Assembly: GCA_937927695.1 (NCBI GenBank)
Contig: CALBRU010000155.1
Span: 1 to 12,161 of the forward strand
Direction: 5' to 3'
Length of the DNA: 12,161 nt
From: an uncultured Thiomonas sp.
Lineage (GTDB): Bacteria > Pseudomonadota > Gammaproteobacteria > Burkholderiales > Burkholderiaceae_C
Positions 1 through 6,601 of this stretch are shown piece after piece. Under the pieces are notes generated by a model. It had not been told where the DNA came from. It ran no database searches and saw only the letters and a list, made by a program, of their open reading frames with translations. The stretch's first letter is position 1. Each line of letters starts with the position of its first letter. A program made the position numbers and the translations under genes.

Positions 1-385
1 AGCCCTTCTCGACCAGCGAGATGGCCAAGGCGGGAATTCCGAACAAATAACCCTCGGTCGCGGCGGCCACTGTGCCCGACTAAACCGTATCGTCGCCGAG
101 ATTGGCGCCGAGGTTCACCCCGCTCACCACCACATCCGGGCGGAAATCGAGCAAGCCCGTCAGCGCGATGTGCACACAGTCCGACGGCGTGCCGTTCACA
201 TACCGAAAACCATTGCTGGCGGTATAGACCGACAGAGGCCGATTCAGCGTGAGCGCGTTTGAGGCAGCGCTTGCGTTCTGTTCGGGCGCAATGACCGTCA
301 CATCCCAGTGAGCCCGCAACCCATCAAAGAGCGCGGCAAGGCCAGGGGCCAGATACCCATCATCGTTGGCTAGAAGAATTCGCAT
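1..385 (-). pseudogene. surE: 5'/nucleotidase SurE, 3' end beyond window, interrupted by in-frame TAG
   Basis: SurE is a metal-dependent phosphatase that hydrolyses nucleoside 5'/3'-monophosphates, often linked to stationary-phase survival. From the ATG at 385 the frame reads 101 residues and carries the family landmarks: NDD at residues 7-9, Ser39 in a SAASN motif, and Asn91 in SGVN, which match the known metal ligands. It then meets TAG at 80-82, exactly where the family has a conserved Tyr before SGTVAAA. The frame stays open and clearly SurE-like for 26 more codons to the window edge (SGTVAAATEGYLFGIPALAI and on). A Tyr codon (TAC or TAT) changed to TAG by one base is the simplest reading. 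The product would be about 100 residues, against roughly 250 for the family, and lack the C-terminal part of the fold. Alternatives are a sequencing error or readthrough. The Shine-Dalgarno sequence is weak. The start lies 82 bases downstream of tRNA-Leu on the same strand. Confidence 0.85.
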
Positions 386-467
386 GGCCGCATCTTATCG
401 GGTCATTGCGACCAGAATGTGCCGACCTGAAAACGACAGGGTTTGGACTCAAGTCGTCATTGCTGGT

Positions 468-560
468 TGGTGCCCGGAGCGGGGATCGAACCCGCACGCC
501 CCTTTTCAGGAAAGCGGCGGATTTTAAGTCCGCTGCGTCTACCAATTTCGCCATCCGGGC
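468..560 (-). tRNA. tRNA-Leu (anticodon UAA)
   Basis: The minus strand folds as a class II tRNA. The 7-bp acceptor stem GCCCGGA pairs with TCCGGGC, the D-arm region contains TTGGTAGACGC, and the anticodon stem GCGGA/TCCGC encloses the loop CTTAAAA, giving anticodon TAA, which reads UUA and, by wobble, UUG. A long variable arm follows, then a T-arm with GGTTCGATCCC. The 3' CCA is encoded at 468-470, so the length is 93 bases with CCA. The anticodon is not an amber suppressor, so this tRNA does not explain away the TAG in surE. A possible -10 box, TATTGT on the minus strand (599-604) followed by a GC-rich stretch, lies about 40 bases upstream, but no good -35 box accompanies it. Confidence 0.97.
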
Positions 561-962
561 AAGCAGCAGCTTGGGCTGTGTAGACGGCTTTGCGGGCAAC
601 AATACAGCGCCCTGCAACCCGTGCCTTGACTTGTTTTCGTAGTTTTTCGCGCGGCGTTGGAGGCATTCATAGGACAACGCGCACAAAACCGAAAAGAGAT
701 GCTGAAATTCGATTCTACTGAGTCCGCCCTGGGCAATGAGCCGGTTTGGCGGTGCGGATAGATTTACAGACGACCGCCATCGTTTCACGTTGCCCGCCGT
801 TTTCGTTTTCACTCCGACCCGCGCCCTTCAAATCCTCAAGTTCGTGCCGTTACCCCTTTAGACTGTGGATTTTTCACGCCACCACGATGCCGCGAGCAGC
901 GTGAAGGATTTACAAAACATCCCGACCGCACGCATTATGGGCGGCCTATTCTTTGCAGCATC
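561..962. other. Non-coding region between divergent tRNA-Leu and pilB
   Basis: About 400 bases without a convincing gene. It must hold the minus-strand promoter for tRNA-Leu and probably a plus-strand promoter for pilB. For the tRNA the only candidate I see is TATTGT at 599-604 (minus). For pilB, TATTCT (947-952) and TAGACT (859-864) are weak -10-like hexamers without a matching -35 box, so I do not call a promoter. The only structured element is an inverted repeat at 873-905, listed separately. Open frames here are short or run through the tRNA and look like no protein family I know. Confidence 0.6.
873..905. repeat. Inverted repeat upstream of pilB
   Basis: TTCACGC at 873-879 is the exact reverse complement of GCGTGAA at 899-905, with a 19-base spacer. 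It lies 58 to 90 bases before the pilB start. It could be a regulator binding site or a loose hairpin in the pilB leader; the sequence alone does not decide, and a 7-base palindrome can arise by chance in 400 bases. Confidence 0.3.
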
Positions 963-2702
963 ATGTCCGCCACTTCGATCGCCGCGTCCGCTTCGCCGCC
1001 TTCCAAGACCTTGCCAGGTCTGGCGCACGCCTTGGTGCAGGCCGAACTGCTGCCGCGCACCCTGGTCGAACAGATTCACCAGCGCGGGCAGGAAACGCGC
1101 ACAAGCTTCATTGCCACGCTGATCGGCAGTGGCTCAATGAACGCGCCCGATCTGGCGCACTGGGTCAGCAAAACATTTTCATTGCCGCTGCTGGACCTCG
1201 ATGCCTATGACCCGACCCGCCTGGCTACAGGCGCCATCGACCCGAAAATCATTCAGAGCTACAAGGTTTTGCCTCTGCTCAAACGCGGCAACCGTCTGGT
1301 GGTCGCGACGGCCGACCCAGCTGATCACGAGGCGGAAGACAAGATCAAGTTTCAATCGCAGGCGCAGATCGAGCTGGTCGTCGTCGAATACGACAAGCTC
1401 ACGCGCATCATCGACCAGGCCGGTCAATCGGCCAGTTCGCAGATTTCCGCCCTGGTTGGCGAAGATTTCGATCTGGGCGATCTCAGCGATGGCAGCGAAG
1501 CAACCGAGACCAAGGAGCAGACAGCTGAGGTCGATGACGCGCCGGTAGTCAGGTTTCTGCAAAAAATGCTGATCGACGCGATCAATATGCGCGCTTCCGA
1601 CCTGCATTTCGAGCCCTTCGAGCACTTCTATCGCATCCGCTTTCGTGTGGATGGCGAGCTGCGGGAAATCGCGCAGCCCCCGGCATCCATCAAAGAAAAG
1701 CTCGCTTCGCGCATCAAGGTCATTTCCAAGCTGGACATCGCCGAGCGCCGCGTGCCGCAGGACGGGCGCATGAAGCTGCGCATCAGCCCGGAAAAATCGA
1801 TCGATTTCCGCGTGAGCACCCTGCCGACGCTGTATGGCGAAAAAATTGTGATGCGGATTCTGGACTCTTCCTCGGCCAAGCTTGGCATCGACGCGCTGGG
1901 CTACGAGCCGGAAGAACGAGAAAAGCTGCTTCGCGCGATCCATCGCCCCTACGGCATGATTCTGGTGACTGGCCCGACCGGCAGCGGCAAAACCGTGTCG
2001 CTCTATTCCTGCCTGAACATCCTGAACCAGCCGGGAGTGAATATCTCGACTGCCGAAGATCCGGCTGAAATCAATTTGCCCGGTATCAACCAGGTCAACG
2101 TCAACGAAAAGGCCGGGCTGAACTTCGCCAATGCGCTGCGCGCCTTCCTGCGCCAAGATCCTGACATCATCATGGTGGGCGAGATCCGCGATCTGGAAAC
2201 CGCCGACATTTCGATCAAGGCTGCGCAAACCGGCCACCTGGTGCTCTCCACAGTACACACCAATGACGCCCCCACCACGCTGACCCGCCTGATGAATATG
2301 GGCGTGCCCGCGTTCAACATTGCGTCCAGCGTCATTCTCATCACGGCGCAGCGTCTGGCGCGCAAGCTTTGCACCCAGTGCAAGACCCCCGTCGACCTGC
2401 CCGCACAAACGCTGCTGGAGGCCGGATTTCGCGAAGAAGACCTGGACGGCAGTTGGAAGCCTTACAAGGCGGGAAAGTGCAATGCTTGCGGCGGCACCGG
2501 CTACAAGGGCCGTGTTGGCATCTATCAGGTCATGCCCATTACTGAAGAAATACAACGCATCATCCTTAACCACGGCACAGCCATGGACATCGCCCAGCAA
2601 GCACGCAAGGAAGGCGTGCGTTCTCTGCGGGAGTCCGGGCTGATCAAGGTGAAACAGGGGGTCACGTCCCTGGAAGAAATCATCGCCGTGTCCAACGAGT
2701 AA
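963..2702 (+). CDS. pilB: Type IV pilus assembly ATPase PilB (GspE/PulE family)
   Basis: Cytoplasmic hexameric ATPase that powers pilus extension by driving the platform protein PilC. The protein is 579 residues, normal for PilB. An MshEN-type N-terminal domain covers roughly residues 15-160, and the T2SSE ATPase domain follows. Visible motifs are Walker A GPTGSGKT at 337-344 (Lys343), an Asp box AEDPAE, Walker B ending in MVGE with Glu407, a His box around GHLVLSTVHTND, and the zinc-binding cysteine pairs C470/C473 and C506/C509. The tetracysteine and the lack of a retraction-type C-terminus argue for PilB rather than PilT. ATG 963 is the first usable start after the upstream non-coding region; its Shine-Dalgarno is poor. 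pilC starts 14 bases after the stop, so the two are co-transcribed. A type II secretion GspE is the alternative, but the adjacent pilC and pilD favour PilB. Confidence 0.95.
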   Translation: MSATSIAASASPPSKTLPGLAHALVQAELLPRTLVEQIHQRGQETRTSFIATLIGSGSMNAPDLAHWVSKTFSLPLLDLDAYDPTRLATGAIDPKIIQSYKVLPLLKRGNRLVVATADPADHEAEDKIKFQSQAQIELVVVEYDKLTRIIDQAGQSASSQISALVGEDFDLGDLSDGSEATETKEQTAEVDDAPVVRFLQKMLIDAINMRASDLHFEPFEHFYRIRFRVDGELREIAQPPASIKEKLASRIKVISKLDIAERRVPQDGRMKLRISPEKSIDFRVSTLPTLYGEKIVMRILDSSSAKLGIDALGYEPEEREKLLRAIHRPYGMILVTGPTGSGKTVSLYSCLNILNQPGVNISTAEDPAEINLPGINQVNVNEKAGLNFANALRAFLRQDPDIIMVGEIRDLETADISIKAAQTGHLVLSTVHTNDAPTTLTRLMNMGVPAFNIASSVILITAQRLARKLCTQCKTPVDLPAQTLLEAGFREEDLDGSWKPYKAGKCNACGGTGYKGRVGIYQVMPITEEIQRIILNHGTAMDIAQQARKEGVRSLRESGLIKVKQGVTSLEEIIAVSNE

Positions 2703-2716
2703 ACGGGGGAAGCACC

Positions 2717-3937
2717 ATGGCTACAGCGGCAGCGCGAACAGCGAAGGAAGCGCTATTCGAGTGGGAAGGGAAAGACCGACAAGGCAAGCTACAGCGCGGT
2801 GAGTTGCGCGCGGGCAGCGAGGCCATCGTCTCCGCGTCGCTGCGGCGCCAGGGCATTCTGGTCACCAAGGTGAAAAAGCGTCGCCTGACCAGCGGCAAGG
2901 CGATCAAGGCCAAGGACATTTCCACCTTCACCCGACAGATGTCGACCATGATCAAGGCCGGCGTGCCGCTGCTGCAATCGTTCGACATCGTCGGTCGCGG
3001 ACATCCCAACCCCAACATGGCCCGGCTGATCATGGACATCCGCGGCGATGTGGAAACCGGCACCAGCCTGTCCAACGCCTTTCGCAAGCATCCCAAATAC
3101 TTCGACGCGTTGTATTGCAACCTGGTCGAAGCGGGCGAGACGGCCGGTATGCTCGAACTCGTGCTCGACCGGCTGGCTACCTATCAAGAAAAATCTCTGG
3201 CCATCCGCAGCAAGATCAAGAGCGCGCTCACCTACCCGATAGCGGTGATGGTCGTGGCCTTCGTGGTCGTGTCCATCATCATGCTGTTCGTCGTGCCAGT
3301 GTTCACGGATGTGTTCTCGCAGTTCGGCGCCAGCCTGCCCGCCCCCACGCTGATGGTGGTGGCCATGTCCAACTTTTTCGTGCACTACTGGTACATCCTG
3401 TTTGGCACCATTTTTCTGGGCGGTTACTTCTTCCTGCAGTCGTGGAAAAGATCAGTCAGGATGCAGGAAACCATGGACCGGCTGCTGCTGCGCGTGCCGG
3501 TCTTTGGCAAACTGGTTCGGCTGGGCGCGCTGGCCCGCTGGACCCGCACTCTGGCCACGATGTTCGGCGCCGGGGTGCCGCTGGTCGAGGCGCTCGATGC
3601 GGTCGGGGGCGCGGCCGGCAATATCGTTTATCTGCGCGCCACCGAAAAAATCCAGCAGGACGTTTCTACCGGCACCAGCCTGACGACCTCGATGCAGACG
3701 CAGGGGGTGTTTCCGCCGCTGGTCATTCAGCTCACCTCCATCGGTGAAGAGTCGGGCTCGCTCGATTCGATGCTGAGCAAGGCGGCCGACATTTATGAGG
3801 CCGAGGTGGACGAGCTGGTGAAAAACCTCTCGGCCCTGCTGGAGCCGATCATTATCGTGTTCCTCGGCGTGATCATCGGCGGGCTGGTGGTGGCGATGTA
3901 CCTGCCGATTTTCAACCTCGGCAAGGTGGTCGGTTGA
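2717..3937 (+). CDS. pilC: Type IV pilus inner-membrane platform protein PilC (GspF family)
   Basis: Polytopic inner-membrane protein that couples the PilB ATPase to pilin insertion. The 406 residues match the family length. Two T2SSF domains are visible: the first spans about residues 70-195, with FTRQMSTMIKAGVPLLQSFD and the conserved NLVEAGETAG, and the second about 272-398, with the parallel TRTLATMFGAGVPLVEALD and IGEESGSLD. Three hydrophobic segments are evident at about 174-197, 211-240 and 374-397. The start ATG is preceded by a strong Shine-Dalgarno, GGGGGA, at 2705-2710 with 6 bases of spacing. It ends in a TGATG junction with pilD, sharing one base, which suggests translational coupling. 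Confidence 0.95.
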   Translation: MATAAARTAKEALFEWEGKDRQGKLQRGELRAGSEAIVSASLRRQGILVTKVKKRRLTSGKAIKAKDISTFTRQMSTMIKAGVPLLQSFDIVGRGHPNPNMARLIMDIRGDVETGTSLSNAFRKHPKYFDALYCNLVEAGETAGMLELVLDRLATYQEKSLAIRSKIKSALTYPIAVMVVAFVVVSIIMLFVVPVFTDVFSQFGASLPAPTLMVVAMSNFFVHYWYILFGTIFLGGYFFLQSWKRSVRMQETMDRLLLRVPVFGKLVRLGALARWTRTLATMFGAGVPLVEALDAVGGAAGNIVYLRATEKIQQDVSTGTSLTTSMQTQGVFPPLVIQLTSIGEESGSLDSMLSKAADIYEAEVDELVKNLSALLEPIIIVFLGVIIGGLVVAMYLPIFNLGKVVG

Positions 3938-4806
3938 TGCCCGATTTCGGCGCGCTGCCGCTGACGTTCTGGATCGTGGCCGCCGGGCTGTTCGGCCTGG
4001 CGGTGGGCAGCTTTCTGAATGTGGTGATCTACCGTCTGCCGGTGATGATGGAGCGGCAGTGGCAGGCCGATGCGCACGCCACGCTGCATCCTGAGGCGCA
4101 AATCCAAGCTGCCGAGCGCTTCGATCTCATCGCGCCACGATCGCGCTGTCCGTCATGCGGTCATCAAATCAGGTGGTGGGAGAACATTCCAGTGCTCAGC
4201 TATCTGATCCTCCGCGGGCGTTGCTCGAGTTGTCACACGATGATTTCGCCGCGCTATCCACTGGTCGAACTGATCACGGCGCTGCTGACTGCGGCGGTAG
4301 TCGTGCGCTGGGGTACGAGCGGAGACAGCCTGGCCTACATCGTCCTGCTCTGGGCGCTGATCACCCTGGCCTTGATTGATTTCGACACCACGCTGCTGCC
4401 TGACAGCATCACCCTGCCTCTGTTGTGGCTCGGGTTGCTGTGGCACGCCTGGCTGCACCCGGAGCAGCTTTCCAGCGCAGTGTGGGGTGCGGCTGTCGGC
4501 TACCTCGCGCTCTGGACGGTCTACCAAGGTTTCAAGCTGTTGACCGGCAAGGAGGGCATGGGCTTTGGCGACTTCAAGTTGCTGGCTGCACTCGGCGCCT
4601 GGTTTGGCGTTGCCGCGCTGCTGCCCATCATTTTGCTGTCCAGCATCTGCGGCGCGGTTATCGGCATCACCTTGCAGTTGCTCAAACTGACGGAGCGCGG
4701 CCGCCCAATTCCTTTCGGGCCGTTTCTTGCCGCCGCCGGCATTTTGTTGTTGCTGATCGGCCCGAACACCCTGGTGGCCCTGCTGCTTCCCGCCTCCGGG
4801 GCATGA
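3937..4806 (+). CDS. pilD: Prepilin peptidase / N-methyltransferase PilD
   Basis: Inner-membrane aspartic protease that cleaves the leader of type IV prepilins and pseudopilins, then N-methylates the new N-terminal residue. The protein is 289 residues from ATG 3937. The N-terminal methyltransferase domain carries the zinc-binding pairs C71/C74 and C96/C99, and the motif SPRYPLVEL follows. The catalytic aspartates are D148 in LALIDFD and D212 in the GMGFGDFKL (GxGD) motif, spaced 64 residues apart, which by my recollection equals D149/D213 of Pseudomonas PilD. Many hydrophobic segments span the rest. A TTG three bases upstream (3934) is also in frame, but ATG fits the TGATG overlap with pilC and has GGTGG at 3925-3929 before it. 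The stop overlaps the coaE start as ATGA. With pilB and pilC but no pilin nearby, its substrates are encoded elsewhere. Confidence 0.95.
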   Translation: MPDFGALPLTFWIVAAGLFGLAVGSFLNVVIYRLPVMMERQWQADAHATLHPEAQIQAAERFDLIAPRSRCPSCGHQIRWWENIPVLSYLILRGRCSSCHTMISPRYPLVELITALLTAAVVVRWGTSGDSLAYIVLLWALITLALIDFDTTLLPDSITLPLLWLGLLWHAWLHPEQLSSAVWGAAVGYLALWTVYQGFKLLTGKEGMGFGDFKLLAALGAWFGVAALLPIILLSSICGAVIGITLQLLKLTERGRPIPFGPFLAAAGILLLLIGPNTLVALLLPASGA

Positions 4807-5423
4807 ACCGGGCGCACCGCCTGCGCATTGGCCTGACGGGCGGCATCGGCTCGGGGAAGTCGGCCGCGGCCGATCGGTTTGCCGCCCTCGGCGCCGCCAT
4901 AGTCGACGCTGACGTGCTGGCCCACCAGCTCACCGCCGCCGGGGGCGCGGCCATGCCTGCGCTTATCGAGACCTTCGGCGAGAAAGTCTGTGATGCCAGC
5001 GGCGCGCTCGATCGCGCCGCCATGCGCCAACAGGTGTTTGGCGATCCACAGGCACGCGCGCGGCTCGAATCCATCCTGCATCCTCGCATCGGTGCGGCCA
5101 TGCGCGAGGCCGCCTTTCAACGGGAAGGCGCTTATGTCGTTTTCGTCGTGCCCCTGCTGGTTGAAAATCTGGCGCGCTGGCGGCCGCAGATCGACCGCCT
5201 TTGCGTGGTCGATTGCCCCGTAGAGATGCAGGTCGCGCGGGTGCAAGCACGCTCGGGTCTGGATGTTGCCACCATCAACGCCATTCTTGCGGCACAGGCC
5301 ACGCGCGCGCAGCGCCTGGCCGTGGCCGACGATGTGATCGACAACAGCGGCGATCTGCAGAGCCTGACCGGCCAGGTCGACTTGCTGCATGCGCAGTATT
5401 TGCGACTTGTGCACAAAAATTGA
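4803..5423 (+). CDS. coaE: Dephospho-CoA kinase
   Basis: Cytosolic P-loop kinase for the last step of coenzyme A synthesis, phosphorylating the 3' hydroxyl of the ribose of dephospho-CoA with ATP. It is 206 residues, the normal length. The N-terminus carries the P-loop GGIGSGKS at residues 13-20, followed by the family motif IVDADVLAHQL; further on come ILHPRI and VVFVVPLLVEN, and then the VDCP segment with the downstream arginines of the lid region. The start is the ATG inside the ATGA overlap with pilD. The same frame stays open upstream through pilD, but that part has no resemblance to CoaE. Translation is probably coupled to pilD. Placement of coaE just after pilD is familiar in beta- and gammaproteobacteria. 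Confidence 0.95.
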   Translation: MNRAHRLRIGLTGGIGSGKSAAADRFAALGAAIVDADVLAHQLTAAGGAAMPALIETFGEKVCDASGALDRAAMRQQVFGDPQARARLESILHPRIGAAMREAAFQREGAYVVFVVPLLVENLARWRPQIDRLCVVDCPVEMQVARVQARSGLDVATINAILAAQATRAQRLAVADDVIDNSGDLQSLTGQVDLLHAQYLRLVHKN

Positions 5424-5538
5424 GTTCGGTCGCGGCTTGCAGGACAATGCGGTCAGCCGCCGCAACTCCCGCTGACGACAAAACCAATATCTCTCGCACA
5501 GGGTCTTGAGCCCTTGCGGCACCCAACTGGATCGGTCC

Positions 5539-6291
5539 GTGATTCTGTACGAATACCCCCTGCACGAACGCGTGCGCACCCTGCTCAGGCTGGAACACCT
5601 GTTCCGCCGAGCCGATGTGCTGCAGCAAAGCGCCCTGCCGGAGCATCACCATTTCGCGCTGGTCACCCTGTTCGAGATCATGGATGTCGCAAGCCGGCAA
5701 GATCTCAAGTCTGAAATCCTCAAGGAACTCGAACGCCATCGGCAGACCTTCACCGGCTATCGCGGCAACCCAGCGGTGGCCGAATCAGCGCTCGATGCCG
5801 TGCTCGGCGAACTCGATCAGGCCTACCAAGCGCTCGGTCAGCAGCACGGCCGCGTGGGCCAGAGCCTGCAGGACCACGAATGGCTCATGGCGATCCGCAG
5901 CCGGGCGGGCATTCCCGGCGGCACCTGCGAATTCGACCTGCCCGCCTATTACGCTTGGCAGCATTTGCCGCAGCAACAGCGCCAGAGCAATCTGGCGCAA
6001 TGGCTGCAGTCCTTTGCACCGCTGGCCAGCAGCATCGAACTACTGCTGCGTCTGCTGCGCGACGCCGGCAGTACGCGCAAGATCCAGGCCGTCAATGGCG
6101 CCTACCAGCAACAACTCTCCGGCAAGACCTATCAACTGCTGCGACTGCGCATCGACGGCGCTCTGGGTCTGATCCCGGAAATCACCGGCCACCGGCTGAT
6201 GGTGTCGGTGCGCTTCATGCAACCTGACGCCGATTGGCGCATCACGCCCAGCACGGATGAAGTGCCTTTCGACATGACTCTTTGTCCTTGA
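5539..6291 (+). CDS. zapD: Cell division protein ZapD (DUF1342 family), FtsZ-associated
   Basis: ZapD binds the C-terminal tail of FtsZ and bundles its protofilaments, stabilising the Z-ring. The family N-terminus ILYEYPLHERVRTLLRLEHLF is plain, and the FTGYRGNP, DHEWLMAIRSR and GGTCEFDLPAY segments also fit. I chose GTG 5539, which gives 250 residues, close to the 247 of E. coli ZapD as I recall it, with the conserved ILYEYP right at the N-terminus. A GGA lies 7 bases upstream. An in-frame TTG at 5506 would add 11 residues (MSPCGTQLDRS) and cannot be excluded. There is a 115-base gap after coaE. The stop lies in a short tandem repeat shared with the yacG leader. Confidence 0.92.
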   Translation: MILYEYPLHERVRTLLRLEHLFRRADVLQQSALPEHHHFALVTLFEIMDVASRQDLKSEILKELERHRQTFTGYRGNPAVAESALDAVLGELDQAYQALGQQHGRVGQSLQDHEWLMAIRSRAGIPGGTCEFDLPAYYAWQHLPQQQRQSNLAQWLQSFAPLASSIELLLRLLRDAGSTRKIQAVNGAYQQQLSGKTYQLLRLRIDGALGLIPEITGHRLMVSVRFMQPDADWRITPSTDEVPFDMTLCP

Positions 6292-6313
6292 TCGTCCTTG
6301 ATTGGCCTTGAAA
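6284..6313 (+). repeat. Three-copy 10-bp tandem repeat spanning the zapD stop codon
   Basis: The copies GTCCTTGATC, GTCCTTGATT and GGCCTTGAAA share the core CCTTGA at 6286, 6296 and 6306. Each core contains TGA, and because the period is 10 the three TGAs (6289, 6299, 6309) fall in three different frames. The first is the zapD stop; the third lies 8 bases before the yacG start. Confidence 0.7.
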
Positions 6314-6319
6314 CTTGCC

Positions 6320-6565
6320 ATGGACTCAGATTCTTCTCCCACCTCGCGTCCCAAGGTGCGATGCCCGCAATGCGGCACACTCACCGTTTACAGCCTGAGC
6401 AATCCCTGGCGCCCGTTTTGCAGCGAGCGCTGCAAGTCGATTGATTTCGGCGCCTGGGCCAGCGAGAGCTATCGCGTGCCGACCAAACCCGACGCCGCTG
6501 ATCTAGACGCACTGGAACAAGAACTCGAACGCAGCAATCCGCAGAACCGGGGCCAGCCCCACTGA
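6320..6565 (+). CDS. yacG: DNA gyrase inhibitor family zinc protein YacG
   Basis: Small zinc protein; the E. coli homologue binds the GyrB subunit and inhibits gyrase. From ATG 6320 it is 81 residues, longer than the 65 or so of E. coli, with the extra length in a Ser/Pro-rich N-terminal lead and an acidic, Gln/Asn-containing C-terminal tail. The zinc ligands are C15/C18 (CPQC) and C34/C38 (CSERC), and the family core SNPWRPFCSERCKSIDFGAWASESYRVP is intact (about residues 27-54). An in-frame TTG at 6302 would add six residues and is less likely. No strong Shine-Dalgarno is present. The start is 28 bases after the zapD stop, in the order coaE-zapD-yacG known from E. coli. It is the last gene of the plus-strand run and faces the mutT-like gene tail to tail. 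Confidence 0.93.
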   Translation: MDSDSSPTSRPKVRCPQCGTLTVYSLSNPWRPFCSERCKSIDFGAWASESYRVPTKPDAADLDALEQELERSNPQNRGQPH

Positions 6566-6592
6566 GACTCCACTGAGCGCGCACTGAGCCGT
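6560..6592 (+). repeat. Three-copy 11-bp tandem repeat at the yacG stop codon
   Basis: The core CACTGAG recurs at 6560, 6571 and 6582 with an exact 11-base period; the 4 bases between cores differ. The TGAs at 6563 (the yacG stop), 6574 and 6585 fall in all three forward frames. The third copy also takes part in a 6-bp hairpin, GCGCAC (6579-6584) with GTGCGC (6591-6596) around a 6-base loop. It lacks a T-run, so I do not call it a terminator, although a bidirectional one would be expected between these convergent genes. Confidence 0.7.
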
Positions 6593-6601
6593 GCGCCGTG
6601 C

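Noticed and set aside
430..458. Possible terminator after tRNA-Leu on the minus strand (ACGAC/GTCGT then TTTT)
   Set aside because: Only 5 bp of stem with a 15-base loop and four T's; too weak to call.
360..812. 150-residue minus-strand open frame containing MAKLVDAADLKSAAFLKRG
   Set aside because: That peptide is the translation of the tRNA-Leu gene itself, a common false annotation; the rest resembles no protein.
942..957. Sigma-54-like site before pilB (GG, 10 bases, GC, with TTTGCA)
   Set aside because: Only the GG/GC core and the -12 side match, and transcription would start inside the pilB coding region.
1179..2600. 473-residue open frame opposite pilB
   Set aside because: Antisense shadow of a high-GC gene; composition is His/Gln/Gly/Asp rich with no recognisable domain.
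4425..4802. In-frame upstream extension of coaE through pilD, suggesting a fusion
   Set aside because: The extension is the +1 frame of pilD, Arg/Gly/Pro rich, while pilD itself is intact and coaE has a proper ATGA-coupled start.
5452..5476. Inverted repeat GTCAGC/GCTGAC in the coaE-zapD gap as a terminator
   Set aside because: Six-base arms around a 13-base loop and no T-run; likely chance.
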